64,000 nt of DNA from the NCBI RefSeq assembly GCF_900099905.1, contig NZ_FNEE01000008.1:193858-257857 (forward strand), read 5' to 3'. Below are positions 33,513 through 42,811 of this stretch, piece after piece (within the stretch, counting starts at the first letter, position 1; each line of letters begins with the position of its first letter). This stretch comes from Mesorhizobium muleiense (GTDB taxonomy: Bacteria; Pseudomonadota; Alphaproteobacteria; Rhizobiales; Rhizobiaceae). The position numbers and the translations under genes were made by a program. The notes under the pieces are model-generated. The model searched no databases and was not told where the DNA came from. It saw nothing but the letters and a program-made list of their open reading frames with translations.

Positions 33513-33662
33513 CAATGCCTCCAGAATTGGCCGGCCGAAAGCGCCGGGCAGGTTTTCGGACGTTGAACAGGTAGGCCCCGCATATGGACATTACAATGAC
33601 GGATGGGCGCTTTGCCGGTGATGGCACAAACGAGATGATGTCAGGATTTGCCTTGTCCAACG

Positions 33663-33762
33663 CGTTGGGCCGAAAATCGGAATCGATTTTCGGAAGGCAC
33701 GATTTATGGATTCAAAATGTTAGAGCGTACTTTGTGCGTCCAAGTGGACGCACGTCGCTTTA
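33663..33762. repeat. About 100-nt dispersed repeat, copy A (inverted relative at 51035)
   Basis: The stretch includes agcgtactttgtgcgtcc followed by its near inverse ggacgcacg, and the core ccgaaaatcg/cgattttcgg. An inverted copy with over 80% identity by eye lies at 51035-51140. The end of the element coincides with the TAA stop of trhO (33760-33762). Confidence 0.7.
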
Positions 33763-34683
33763 ACGTCCGATATGCGGAGCCCTGCCTTGCGCTTGCGCCA
33801 GCTCGACCTGGCGTTGACGCTCGGCGTAGCGGGCGCGATCCTCGTCGGAACGGACATCGTAGCAATGCGGGCATGAGATACCGGCGGCGTATGTCGACGA
33901 CAGCAGGTCCTGCCCGGTCAGCGGATGCCGGCAGGCGCGGCAAAGTTCGGCCTCACCCTCGATCAAGCCGTGCGACACCGAGACGCGTTCGTCGAAGACG
34001 AAGCACTCGCCCTGCCAGAGGCTTTGCTCGGCAGGCACCTCTTCGAGATATTTCAGGATACCGCCCTTGAGATGGAACACATCCTCGAAGCCGAGCGACT
34101 TCACATAGGCCGTTGCCTTCTCGCAGCGTATGCCGCCGGTGCAGAACATGGCCACCTTGCGGCCGACGAGCTCGGCCCGATGCTGCTCGACCCAGGCCGG
34201 GAATTCGCGAAAGCTCGTTGTCGCGGGGTCGACCGCTCCCTTGAACGTACCGATCGATACTTCGTAGGCGTTGCGCGTGTCGATGACGATCGTGTCCACA
34301 TCCGATATCAGCGCGTTCCAGTCGGCCGGTGCGACGTAGGTGCCGGCGCTTGCCGCCGGATCGAGATCCCCAACACCCATGGTGACGATCTCGCGCTTCA
34401 GCCGCACCTTCATGCGGTGAAACGGCATCTGCGCGGCGCTGCTGTACTTGACCTCGAGACCGGCGAGACCTTCGATGGATTCGAGATGATCAATGAGCGC
34501 GGCTATGTCAGCTTCGCTGCCGGCGACCGTGCCGTTGATGCCCTCATGCGCCAGCAGCAGCGTGCCCTTGATACCGCGTCCGCAGCAAAAGGCGGCGAGC
34601 GGCGCGCGCAACGCCTCAAAGTCGTCGAGCCGGGCAAACCTGTAGAGCGCGGCAACGCGCAGGGGCTGATTGGGCAGTGTCAT
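33760..34683 (-). CDS. trhO: tRNA uridine(34) hydroxylase, rhodanese-domain protein
   Basis: A 307-residue TrhO/YceA protein. It makes 5-hydroxyuridine at the wobble position of certain tRNAs using molecular oxygen. An N-terminal acylphosphatase-like domain ([15 protein letters not shown]) is followed by a rhodanese domain with the active Cys181 in [11 protein letters not shown], then a C-terminal zinc-ribbon-like segment (CRACRHPL...CPHCYD). The ATG at 34683 is preferred; a GTG four codons upstream is possible. Its stop codon lies in a dispersed repeat. It is divergent from the KDPG aldolase gene. Confidence 0.92.
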   Translation of the reverse strand: MTLPNQPLRVAALYRFARLDDFEALRAPLAAFCCGRGIKGTLLLAHEGINGTVAGSEADIAALIDHLESIEGLAGLEVKYSSAAQMPFHRMKVRLKREIVTMGVGDLDPAASAGTYVAPADWNALISDVDTIVIDTRNAYEVSIGTFKGAVDPATTSFREFPAWVEQHRAELVGRKVAMFCTGGIRCEKATAYVKSLGFEDVFHLKGGILKYLEEVPAEQSLWQGECFVFDERVSVSHGLIEGEAELCRACRHPLTGQDLLSSTYAAGISCPHCYDVRSDEDRARYAERQRQVELAQAQGRAPHIGR

Positions 34684-34875
34684 CGCCGAAGCCACTAAAC
34701 GCTCATGAAAGCCGATTCAAGGCCGCCGCGCGGAGCAGCCTCTCCTTGGTGGCCTTTGACGGCCGGTCTGACGGACTTGCCGGCAGCGCGTGACATCGCG
34801 ACACGCTTCGCTTCGTGGACAGAAAACCGGCCTTCTGCTAACCGATTGAACGGATCAATACCGGAGAGACGACAA

Positions 34876-35514
34876 ATGCCCAGCAAGACCGAAAAGCTCC
34901 TGTCGCTCCTCAACGGCCAACCGGTTATCCCGGTGCTGAAGATCGCCAATCTCGCCGATGCCGTGCCGCTGGCGCGCGCGCTGGCGCGCGGCGGCCTGCC
35001 GGCGATCGAGATCACGCTGCGGACCGCTGATGCGCTCAAGGCGATCCGGCTCGTGGCAAGCGAGGTCGAGGAAGCCATCGTCGGCGCCGGCACCATTCTG
35101 GACATCAGCCAGTTCGACGCGGCGGCGGCAGCCGGATCGAAGTTCATCGTCAGCCCCGGCATCACCCGCGAGCTTCTGGCGGCGGCGAAGGACAGCGACG
35201 TTCCGTTGCTGCCCGGCGCCATCACGCCCGGTGAGATCATGGCCGCCCGCGAGGCAGGCCTGCGCTTCCTGAAATTCTTCCCGGCAGAACAGTCGGGCGG
35301 CATCGCCTCGCTCAAGGCATTCGCCTCGCCGCTCGCCGATGTCCAATTCTGCCCGACCGGCGGCATCACCGACAAGAACGCCAGCGACTATCTGAGCTTG
35401 CCCAACGTCATCTGCGTCGGCGGCTCCTGGGTGGCGCCGGACGATTTGGTCAAGGCCGGCAAATGGGACGAAATCGAAGCCCTGGCGCGCGCCGCGAGCA
35501 AGCTCGGGCGATAG
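34876..35514 (+). CDS. eda: 2-dehydro-3-deoxy-phosphogluconate (KDPG) aldolase
   Basis: A 212-residue class I aldolase of the Entner-Doudoroff pathway, cleaving KDPG to pyruvate and glyceraldehyde-3-phosphate. Lys133 in FLKFFPAE forms the Schiff base, with Glu45 and Arg49 (EITLRT) in the active site and GGIT binding phosphate. GGAGA precedes the ATG at 34876; upstream frame extension is unsupported. Rhizobia rely on this pathway for hexoses. A strong terminator follows at 35598. The rest of the pathway is not in the window. Confidence 0.93.
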   Translation: MPSKTEKLLSLLNGQPVIPVLKIANLADAVPLARALARGGLPAIEITLRTADALKAIRLVASEVEEAIVGAGTILDISQFDAAAAAGSKFIVSPGITRELLAAAKDSDVPLLPGAITPGEIMAAREAGLRFLKFFPAEQSGGIASLKAFASPLADVQFCPTGGITDKNASDYLSLPNVICVGGSWVAPDDLVKAGKWDEIEALARAASKLGR

Positions 35515-35540
35515 AGACAACTCTCACCCCAAGCAGACCA

Positions 35541-35590
35541 ATGCATGCCCGCGCACAAGGATGCCGCGGTTCTGGCATAACGACATGCAT
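35541..35590. repeat. ATGCATG/CGACATGCAT palindromic repeat
   Basis: ATGCATG (from about 35541) and CGACATGCAT (35581-35590) are the arms of the same repeat family as 31578-31626, with a different centre. It sits between the aldolase stop and its terminator. Confidence 0.6.
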
Positions 35591-35629
35591 AAAAAAAAGC
35601 CGCGCGGGTTACCGGCGCGGCTTTTTTTA
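35591..35629. terminator. Bidirectional rho-independent terminator
   Basis: AGCCGCGC (35598-35605) pairs with GCGCGGCT (35614-35621), with a run of A before and a run of T after the stem. It separates the convergent eda and DUF882 genes and can end transcripts from both sides. Confidence 0.9.
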
Positions 35630-35645
35630 TTGGTTGGTCGATCCG

Positions 35646-37529
35646 CTACTCGGTCCTGAAGCGGGCGACCGACAGGAACTTGACGGCTTTGCCGGTGAAC
35701 CGGTTGGCGTCGGCCAACTGATCGTCCGCCTGGAAGCCCACGGTATAGACTTCGGTTGGGGGCGTGTGCACGATATTGTAGGCGTAGCGCTGCGCCGTCG
35801 TCGCGCTGGAGACGGTGGCGACATTCTCGCCGCTGTTCAACGCCCAGCGCGCCGCCGTCGGCTCGGCGGCGACTACCACGGACTTGGGACCAGGCTTCAG
35901 GTCACGGGCGGTTGCCCTGGCTGCCTTGCGGGTGGTCTTCACACCCGTGCCGATCGCCGCGGCCGGATCGGAGCCAGCCGGGCGGGCAAAGACAGCCTCA
36001 CGCGGCGATGCGGCATTGCCCTTCGCCAGCTCACCGAGGACCGCGCTTGGCTGGGAGAGCGAAGCGACCTGGTATTCGTCGGTTGCGCTGACCCGTTCAA
36101 GGACGGCTTTGACCGCGTCAGACTGGACTGCGGCAGACTGGACCTGGTCAGGCTGCGCCAATTCGGGCTGGGCCAGATCGGGCCGAGCCGACGGCAGCAC
36201 CGAGAACACATCGGTAGCGGTCTTGCCGTGCCCGGCGGTATCCGCCAGCGCCAGAAGCACAGCCTTGTCCTGCGGCGCAAGGTCGGCCGCTGCAAGGTCG
36301 GCCGGCAACGAGTGATTGGGGCGCCAGGTCGGCAACGGAATGTTGTTGGCGGCAACCTGCGCCGCATCGGCGACAACGGACGGTTCGGTCATGCCGAAGG
36401 GAGCGTTCGCCGGCGCTTGCGCGGTCGTCACCGCCTGTTCGGTGGTGGCGGTGGCATCCGCCACGCCGAACGGAACGTTTTCGGGCGGCTGAGCGACATC
36501 GGCCTTCGGACGCGGGGCGAAATCGGGCAGCGGCACGCTGCGCGCCGGCAGCGCCGCGATGATCGTTTCCGGCGTGTCCTCCTCCGGTTCGGGAGCAGGC
36601 GCATCGGCGATTTGCGGAATCTCGGCGCGCTTCGCATTCTCAGGCGACACGATGGCAATGCCCGGAAGCTTGCTGTCCCTGGCGGCCGGCGCCGGCTTCG
36701 CGGTCGCCAGCTTCACATTCGCCGGCTTGACGGTTGACTTCGGCGTTGGCGCGACTGCGACATCGGCGCTGTCATCGGCCTCGTCTTCACCGCCGCCGAA
36801 GAAAGCCGCCAGCAGACCGCCGGATCTTTTGGCACCGCCACCTGCGCTGGCCATTTCGATGGCGGGAGCGCCGGCGCCCTTGCGCGCCTTGTACGAGGCG
36901 AGCGCCTGTGAATAGCCGGGCAACGGCTTGCCGTCGCTCGGCACATGCAGCGTCTTGCCGTTGGGGAACACGCGCGCCAGTTCCTGGCGGCTGATGCCAG
37001 GCCAATGCCGCACATTGCCGACATCCATGTGGACGAACGGCGAGCCGGACCTCGGATAATAACCGACGCCGCCACCCTGCATCCGCAGACCGATGTCGCG
37101 CAGTTTCTTCAGCGGCACGCCGGGAATGTAGAAATCCATGGCCCTGCCGAGCGTATGCTGGCTTTTCTTGGCAACGCCCCTGCTGCGGCTGCGCAGCATC
37201 GAGTTCGTCGACGACGAACGGTAACCGCACACGACCTGGATGTAGTCGCGGGCGCCGCTCTGCCGGTAAGCCTCCCAGACCAGGTCGAGCAGGCGCGGAT
37301 CCATCTTGGTCGGTTCGTTGCGGCGCCAGTCACGCAGGATGACGTTGATCTTTTTCAGACCCGCCTGATCGTAGCGGCCGCCGCGCTTGAAGACGATCTC
37401 CGCCTTCTCTTTGGTGTGCAGGTTGTAGAGTTTCAGCGAACGTGTCTGGGCGCTGGCGCCGGTCGCAGCCGCTGTAAGGAAGCCTAAGGCGAGAATCACC
37501 GCTGCCAGCCATCTCGGCCAGGCGCTCAT
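35646..37529 (-). CDS. DUF882 (peptidase M15-like) protein with long low-complexity tail
   Basis: A 627-residue secreted protein. The signal peptide is residues 1-27 (MSAWPRWLAAVILALGFLTAAATGASA). Residues about 30-190 are the DUF882/M15 domain with zinc-ligand pattern SQHTLGRAMDF (His, Asp) and FVHMD (His), as in LAS-type D,D-carboxypeptidases acting on peptidoglycan. The remaining ~430 residues are rich in Ala, Pro, Val and Asp with no clear fold, much longer than usual for the family. The ATG at 37529 was chosen for the signal peptide; the longer frame starts with TTG. Periplasmic location is expected. Confidence 0.85.
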   Translation of the reverse strand: MSAWPRWLAAVILALGFLTAAATGASAQTRSLKLYNLHTKEKAEIVFKRGGRYDQAGLKKINVILRDWRRNEPTKMDPRLLDLVWEAYRQSGARDYIQVVCGYRSSSTNSMLRSRSRGVAKKSQHTLGRAMDFYIPGVPLKKLRDIGLRMQGGGVGYYPRSGSPFVHMDVGNVRHWPGISRQELARVFPNGKTLHVPSDGKPLPGYSQALASYKARKGAGAPAIEMASAGGGAKRSGGLLAAFFGGGEDEADDSADVAVAPTPKSTVKPANVKLATAKPAPAARDSKLPGIAIVSPENAKRAEIPQIADAPAPEPEEDTPETIIAALPARSVPLPDFAPRPKADVAQPPENVPFGVADATATTEQAVTTAQAPANAPFGMTEPSVVADAAQVAANNIPLPTWRPNHSLPADLAAADLAPQDKAVLLALADTAGHGKTATDVFSVLPSARPDLAQPELAQPDQVQSAAVQSDAVKAVLERVSATDEYQVASLSQPSAVLGELAKGNAASPREAVFARPAGSDPAAAIGTGVKTTRKAARATARDLKPGPKSVVVAAEPTAARWALNSGENVATVSSATTAQRYAYNIVHTPPTEVYTVGFQADDQLADANRFTGKAVKFLSVARFRTE

Positions 37530-37905
37530 GTGATAGTGCCGCCCGTCTGTGTGTCGTTCGACTTTGTTCAAATCAAAAGGCCTTGCAGGCTGCCGTTTGT
37601 CCCCGGATTTGACCAACGGATGCGGTGGTGTTCGTATCCGAATATCGATCCTAATGGTTAATCATCGCTTATTGAAGCCGAAATGCGGTAACACCGTGGC
37701 GATATCCCGTCAAAAATATTGCACGGGGTTTCTTGGTAAACTGCTGGTTTAGATCATGTTTCTGGCTTTGCCTGAACACGATCTGTTACCAGACGCCTCA
37801 ATGCGTGAATACTGCCGGCAAGCGCGTCGCCCGACCGCGTCACGCCCGATTCGCGACTGTCGATTGTCCTGATGCCAGGTTGGCAAGCTGGTCCGGGCTT
37901 GCCTG
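37530..37905. promoter_or_regulatory. Long upstream region of the DUF882 gene
   Basis: This 376-nt stretch between the DUF882 start and the end of the response-regulator gene is AT-richer than its flanks around 37640-37760. It should carry the DUF882 promoter; no consensus box was certain. No gene is seen. Confidence 0.4.
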
Positions 37906-39435
37906 TCAGGAAGCAAGCCGGTCGATACGGCCCGTTTCCGGATCGATGCCGTATTCCTTGAGCTTCCTATAGAGCGTCGAGCGGCCGATGCCGAGGCGGC
38001 GGGCAACTTCGCTCATCTGGCCGCTATAGTGGTCGATGGCGAGCTTGATCATTTCGAGTTCGACATCGGCCAGCGCCCGCACATTGCCGCGTTCGTCCAG
38101 CGCCCGCAGCGTGCCGAAGCGAGGCTGCTGCCTGGCAGGCGGATCGGGCTCGGTCACAGCGATGCCATTATTGGCGCCCTCGCCCAGCGGCTCGGTGACC
38201 AAAGGCAACGCGGGCAACCAGTCATGCGCATCGAGGTTGACGGTGCCCTCGACCTGCGCCCGGATCTGCGGAAACTCCTCTTCCGTCAGCAGATCGCCTT
38301 CGCAAAGCACCGAGGCCCGGAAGACGGCGTTTTCCAGCTGGCGGATGTTTCCCGGCCAGTCGTAGGCCTGCAGCATGGCGAGCGCCGCAGCCGAAATGCC
38401 GTGCAGGCGATGACGTGGACCGGTGGGCGCAACCTTGTCCAGAAAATGCTCGACCAAATACGGAATGTCGTCGCGACGGTCGCGCAGCGGCGGCACGAAG
38501 ATCGGATAGACGTTCAGGCGGTAGAACAGATCCTCGCGGAACTTGCCGTCCTTGACCTGCTGCAGAAGATTGCGGTGTGTCGCCGAGATCAGCCTGATGT
38601 CGACCCTGACGGTCGAACGCCCGCCGACCGGATCGACCTCACCGTCCTGCACGGCGCGCAGCAGCTTGACCTGCACGTCGAGCGGCAGGTCGCCGATCTC
38701 GTCGAGGAAGAGCGTGCCCGAATGCGCCTCGACGAACTTGCCGGTGTGTTTTTCGGTGGCGCCGGTGAACGAGCCCTTCTCGTGGCCGAACAGGATCGAT
38801 TCGACCAGATTGTCGGGGATGGCGCCGCAATTGACGGTGACGAACGGTTTGGAGCGGCGATCGCCGCTGCCCTGGATGGCGCGCGCCACCAGCTCCTTGC
38901 CGACACCGGATTCGCCCTCGATAAGGATCGGGATGTTGGACGCGGCCGCCTTCTGGCCGAGACGGATCACCCGGTCCATCGCCGGGCTGTGCGTGATCAT
39001 GTCCTTGAAGGTCAGATGGCCGCCGCGCCGCCGCGACGTGCGCTTCACTTCCCCCTCGACCGCCTCGACTTTGAGCGCGTTGCCGATCGATGCGTGCAGC
39101 CTGTCGGGAGATGCCGGCTTGACGACGAAATCGAAAGCACCGTGACGCATGGCCGAAACGACGGTTTCGATGCCGCCCTGGGCGGTTTGCACGATGACCG
39201 GAACCTGGATGCCGCGCTCACGCATCGCCTTCAGCACGCCGATGCCGTCGAGGCCCGGCATGACGAGGTCGAGGATGACCACCGACACGTCGCGCGCCTT
39301 GGGCCCGTCGAGCGCGTCGAGACCGGCCTCGCCGCCATCCGTGATGATCGCGCTGTGGCCGAATTTCGTCACCGCCGCCTCGAGCAGCCTGCGCTGCACG
39401 GGATCGTCATCGACTATGAGTATGGAACCTGTCAT
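37906..39435 (-). CDS. Sigma-54-dependent response regulator (NtrC family), orphan
   Basis: A 509-residue activator. The receiver domain has phospho-acceptor Asp56 (VVILDLVMP), and the AAA+ domain has Walker A GESGVGK (174-180), the sigma-54 contact loop GSFTGA (221-226, a common variant of GAFTGA) and Walker B LFLDEIG (242-248). A Fis-type helix-turn-helix closes it (SEVARRLGIGRSTLYRKLKEYGI). It would remodel RNA polymerase-sigma-54 complexes when phosphorylated. No histidine kinase is adjacent, so the signal is unknown. The start at 39435 (MTGSILIVDDD) fits the receiver domain boundary. Confidence 0.92.
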   Translation of the reverse strand: MTGSILIVDDDPVQRRLLEAAVTKFGHSAIITDGGEAGLDALDGPKARDVSVVILDLVMPGLDGIGVLKAMRERGIQVPVIVQTAQGGIETVVSAMRHGAFDFVVKPASPDRLHASIGNALKVEAVEGEVKRTSRRRGGHLTFKDMITHSPAMDRVIRLGQKAAASNIPILIEGESGVGKELVARAIQGSGDRRSKPFVTVNCGAIPDNLVESILFGHEKGSFTGATEKHTGKFVEAHSGTLFLDEIGDLPLDVQVKLLRAVQDGEVDPVGGRSTVRVDIRLISATHRNLLQQVKDGKFREDLFYRLNVYPIFVPPLRDRRDDIPYLVEHFLDKVAPTGPRHRLHGISAAALAMLQAYDWPGNIRQLENAVFRASVLCEGDLLTEEEFPQIRAQVEGTVNLDAHDWLPALPLVTEPLGEGANNGIAVTEPDPPARQQPRFGTLRALDERGNVRALADVELEMIKLAIDHYSGQMSEVARRLGIGRSTLYRKLKEYGIDPETGRIDRLAS

Positions 39436-39626
39436 GACTGGTTCAACGATGCTCGCCCAATATGCCCACCCCACTGTGCCCACCCAATGGGGAACCCTAT
39501 GGATCATCCTGGCACAGGGTTCTAAATAAGATTTCAAAAAACCCGGTGAACGAATTGCTTAGGATTTGACCGGCTTTCTCATCCCCTTGATTCTTTGGCC
39601 CTTTGACAAACTGGAAAGTGTCGGCA

Positions 39627-41465
39627 ATGAGCATGGTTTTTAGTCGGCAGCTTGCGGCGGCGGCGTCCGGTCAGGGCGCGGCGGAGCTTGGTGATCTGCC
39701 GGAATGGGATCTCGCCGATCTCTATTCCGGCATGGACGCCCCCGAGCTGAAACGCGACATCGCCAAGGCGCTCGCCGATGCCATCAGCTTCGAGAGCCGC
39801 TGGAAAGGCACGCTCGCCGCCGAGGCGGAGCGGGCCGACAGCGGCAGGCTGGGCGAGGCGCTTGCCGCCTATGAGGCGCTGGAGGAACTGATTGGCCGGA
39901 TCGTCTCCTATGCCGGACTGATCTACGCCGGCAACACCGCGGATCCGCAGCGCGCCAAGCTCTATGGCGATATTCAGGAGAAGATGACCGACGCCAGCGC
40001 GCATCTTCTGTTTTTCGCGCTCGAACTGAATCTTGTCGACGATGCCGCGATCGAAACCGCGCTTGCTGCCGACCCCGCCTTCGCTCACTACCGGCCGTGG
40101 GTGCTTGATCTGCGCATGGACAAACCCTACCAGCTCGAAGACAGGGTCGAGCAGCTTCTCCACGAGAAGTCGATTACCGGACGCGGCGCCTGGAACCGCT
40201 TGTTCGACGAGACGATGACCGACCTGCGCTTCGACATCGATGGCGAAGAGCTGACCCTGGAGCCGGCGCTGAACCGCCTCCAGCACGCCGATGGCGAGGT
40301 GCGCCGCCGGGCTTCTGAAGCGCTGGCCGCAACCTTCCGCAAGAATCTGCGCACGTTCACGCTGATCACCAACACGCTGGCCAAGGACAAGGAGATCTCC
40401 GACCGCTGGCGCGGCTTCGCCGACATCGCCGATTCGCGGCATCTCGCCAATCGCGTCGAGCGCAGCGTGGTGGATGCGCTGGCCTCAGCCGTTCGTGACG
40501 CTTACCCGCGCCTGTCACACCGCTACTACGCGATGAAGGCGCGCTGGCTCGGCATGGAAGTGATGAACCACTGGGACCGCAACGCACCGTTGCCGGAAAC
40601 CCCGCAAGCGATCATCGGCTGGGACGAGGCCAAGAACACGGTGCTTTCCGCCTATCAGCGCTTTTCACCTGACATGGCGGAGATTGCCCGGGTTTTCTTC
40701 GACCGCAACTGGATCGACGCGCCGGTAAGGCCTGGCAAGTCGCCGGGCGCCTTCGCGCATCCGACCGTGCCGTCGGCGCATCCCTATGTCCTGCTCAACT
40801 ACATGGGCAAGCCGCGCGACGTGATGACGCTGGCGCATGAGCTTGGCCACGGCGTGCATCAGGTGCTCGCCGCAAGCCAGGGCGCGCTGATGGCCTCGAC
40901 GCCGCTGACACTGGCCGAGACGGCGTCCGTCTTCGGCGAGATGCTGACCTTCCGCTCGCTGCTGGACCAGACCACCGACAAGCGCGAGCGCAAGGCCATG
41001 CTTGCCCAGAAGGTCGAGGACATGATCAACACGGTCGTGCGCCAGATCGCTTTCTACGAGTTCGAGCGCAAGGTGCATGCCGAGCGCAAAAACGGCGAGT
41101 TGACATCGGACAGGCTCGGCCAGTTCTGGCTGGAGGTGCAGGCGGAAAGCCTCGGGCCGGCGATCAAGCTGCGCGAGGGTTACGAGGTCTTCTGGAGCTA
41201 TATTCCACACTTCATCCATTCGCCTTTCTACGTCTACGCCTATGCGTTCGGCGACTGCCTGGTGAATTCGCTCTACGCGGTCTATCAGAATGCAGAGCGT
41301 GGCTTTCAGGACAAATATTTTGCCATGCTGCGCGCCGGCGGCACCAAGCATCATTCCGAGCTCCTGGCTCCCTTCGGTCTTGATGCCACCGATCCTGCTT
41401 TCTGGCAGATCGGCCTTGGCGTGATCAGCGGGCTGATCGACGAGCTCGAAGCTTTGGACAATTGA
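39627..41465 (+). CDS. pepF: M3B-family oligoendopeptidase F
   Basis: A 612-residue zinc oligopeptidase, acting in the cytoplasm on short peptides. The HEXXH site is HELGH (404-408), with the downstream glutamate in ETASVFGE. The N-terminal helical domain is the PepF type. The ATG at 39627 with GGAAAG ahead is preferred over the TTG at 39603. It is divergent from the sigma-54 activator, with about 190 nt between starts. Confidence 0.92.
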   Translation: MSMVFSRQLAAAASGQGAAELGDLPEWDLADLYSGMDAPELKRDIAKALADAISFESRWKGTLAAEAERADSGRLGEALAAYEALEELIGRIVSYAGLIYAGNTADPQRAKLYGDIQEKMTDASAHLLFFALELNLVDDAAIETALAADPAFAHYRPWVLDLRMDKPYQLEDRVEQLLHEKSITGRGAWNRLFDETMTDLRFDIDGEELTLEPALNRLQHADGEVRRRASEALAATFRKNLRTFTLITNTLAKDKEISDRWRGFADIADSRHLANRVERSVVDALASAVRDAYPRLSHRYYAMKARWLGMEVMNHWDRNAPLPETPQAIIGWDEAKNTVLSAYQRFSPDMAEIARVFFDRNWIDAPVRPGKSPGAFAHPTVPSAHPYVLLNYMGKPRDVMTLAHELGHGVHQVLAASQGALMASTPLTLAETASVFGEMLTFRSLLDQTTDKRERKAMLAQKVEDMINTVVRQIAFYEFERKVHAERKNGELTSDRLGQFWLEVQAESLGPAIKLREGYEVFWSYIPHFIHSPFYVYAYAFGDCLVNSLYAVYQNAERGFQDKYFAMLRAGGTKHHSELLAPFGLDATDPAFWQIGLGVISGLIDELEALDN

Positions 41466-41818
41466 CGCACAGCGCTGAACATCCAGGTTCGACAGAACAG
41501 ATTAGCCGCAATGCATATTGAAGGCCATTCTATTCTTCCCCTAAATATCTGTTCTTAAATAACTCTCCATGGAATTTTTCCGTTAGCTTTCCGGAAGCTG
41601 TATGATAGCGTCCCGCCTCAAGCTCAGTCGGGCGCGGCCAAATCTTCGGCCGGTCACGGCGCTTCGACGATTGCGACAGCGCCGTTGGCCATGGCAGGAA
41701 AGCCGGTCGCCGACAGCGCGATTTAAGCCGGCTGTTCCACGAGCAGCGGAGCCACCATTGAATGGTCCTTGTGCCAAGGTCCCAGGCCACGGCAGATGGA
41801 TCGGACTGGAGAGAGACA
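41466..41818. other. Intergenic region upstream of the helix-hairpin-helix gene
   Basis: These 353 nt start with an AT-rich patch (41500-41590) that could be a promoter region. No gene was recognised; a minus-strand 98-codon frame has no family resemblance. Confidence 0.4.
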
Positions 41819-42640
41819 ATGGGCACTTTTTTCTACATGCTCCTGGCGTTCCTGGTAGGTGTGTTGGCTGGCTGGTTCATCTGGGGACGCCCGCGTGGCG
41901 ATCTCGACAGCCTGCGCGGTGACATGGACCGCAGCCGCAGCGAGCGCGACAGGCTGCGCGCCGACGCCGACCGCCTGACCCGTGAGCTGGAAGTATGCCG
42001 CGGCGCCCGCGCCGACCTGGAGCGCCAGTTGGGCGAGGCGCAAGGCACCAAGGCCGGTGCGACAAAGGCAGCAATCCCGGCACCGCCGGCATTGATGGCG
42101 ACATCCGCGCCGGCCAACACGACGCCCGCCAAGACGACGCCCGCTAAGGCGACGCCGGCCAAGACCGGGCCGGCTAGGACCGGGCCAGCAAAGACCACGT
42201 CCAAGAAACCGGCGGCCGGGAAGGCGGCAGCCGCGCCGAAGGCCAGTGCATCGAAAGCGAGTGCATCGAAAGCGAGTCCGTCGCAGCCAAGTGCGCCAAA
42301 ACCTCCCGCATCGAAAACCAGTGCTGCACCAAAGAGCGCTGCGCCAGCGGCAAAGAAAGCCGCGACAACAGAGGCGGCGGTGGGCAAAGCCAGCAATCTG
42401 CGCCGCCTGATCGGCATCGGCCCGGCCAACGAGCGACTGCTCCACGGGCTCGGAGTGACGACCTACGCGCAAATCGCCGCCTGGACGGCCGCCGACGTCA
42501 AGCGGATCGAGGAGACATTGAACTTCGACGGCCGCATCGAGCGTGAGCGCTGGATCGAGCAGGCGAAACTGCTTGCCGCCGGCGATGAGGAGGAATTCGC
42601 GCGCCGCTTCCCGACCGCGGGGACCGGCAGCAACACCTGA
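41819..42640 (+). CDS. Membrane-anchored helix-hairpin-helix protein with Ala/Lys/Pro linker
   Basis: A 273-residue protein. Residues 3-22 form a membrane anchor (FFYMLLAFLVGVLAGWFIWG); residues 25-75 are a charged helix; residues about 95-190 are a low-complexity linker of Ala, Lys, Pro, Ser and Thr with near-repeats of 'SKASA' and 'PAKTT'. The last 75 residues (NLRRLIGIGPANERLLHGLGVTTYAQIAAWTAADVKRIEETLNFDGRIERERWIEQA) are a helix-hairpin-helix domain like those in the C-terminus of some NADH dehydrogenase subunit E proteins and other rhizobial proteins. GGAGAGA precedes the ATG. The role is unknown. Confidence 0.8.
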   Translation: MGTFFYMLLAFLVGVLAGWFIWGRPRGDLDSLRGDMDRSRSERDRLRADADRLTRELEVCRGARADLERQLGEAQGTKAGATKAAIPAPPALMATSAPANTTPAKTTPAKATPAKTGPARTGPAKTTSKKPAAGKAAAAPKASASKASASKASPSQPSAPKPPASKTSAAPKSAAPAAKKAATTEAAVGKASNLRRLIGIGPANERLLHGLGVTTYAQIAAWTAADVKRIEETLNFDGRIERERWIEQAKLLAAGDEEEFARRFPTAGTGSNT

Positions 42641-42811
42641 ATTGCCTGCCGGCATCGAGCACATAAGGGACCGGCGACGCCCGCGAGGTGCCGCCGGTTT
42701 GCTTTTGCACTAGCTGCGTTTGCGTCTTGAGACGCCGGTCTCTCGATTGCGCGCGATCGAGCCGCCATATAGAGCGATAGCTGGCGTCATCGATCGCAGC
42801 ATCAGAGTCCC

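Noticed and set aside
38029..39525. Plus-strand frame of 498 codons opposite the sigma-54 activator
   Set aside because: Antisense shadow; the activator has all expected motifs.
42110..42360. Tandem repeat array
   Set aside because: The near repeats encode the Ala/Lys/Pro linker of the helix-hairpin-helix protein and are irregular at DNA level.
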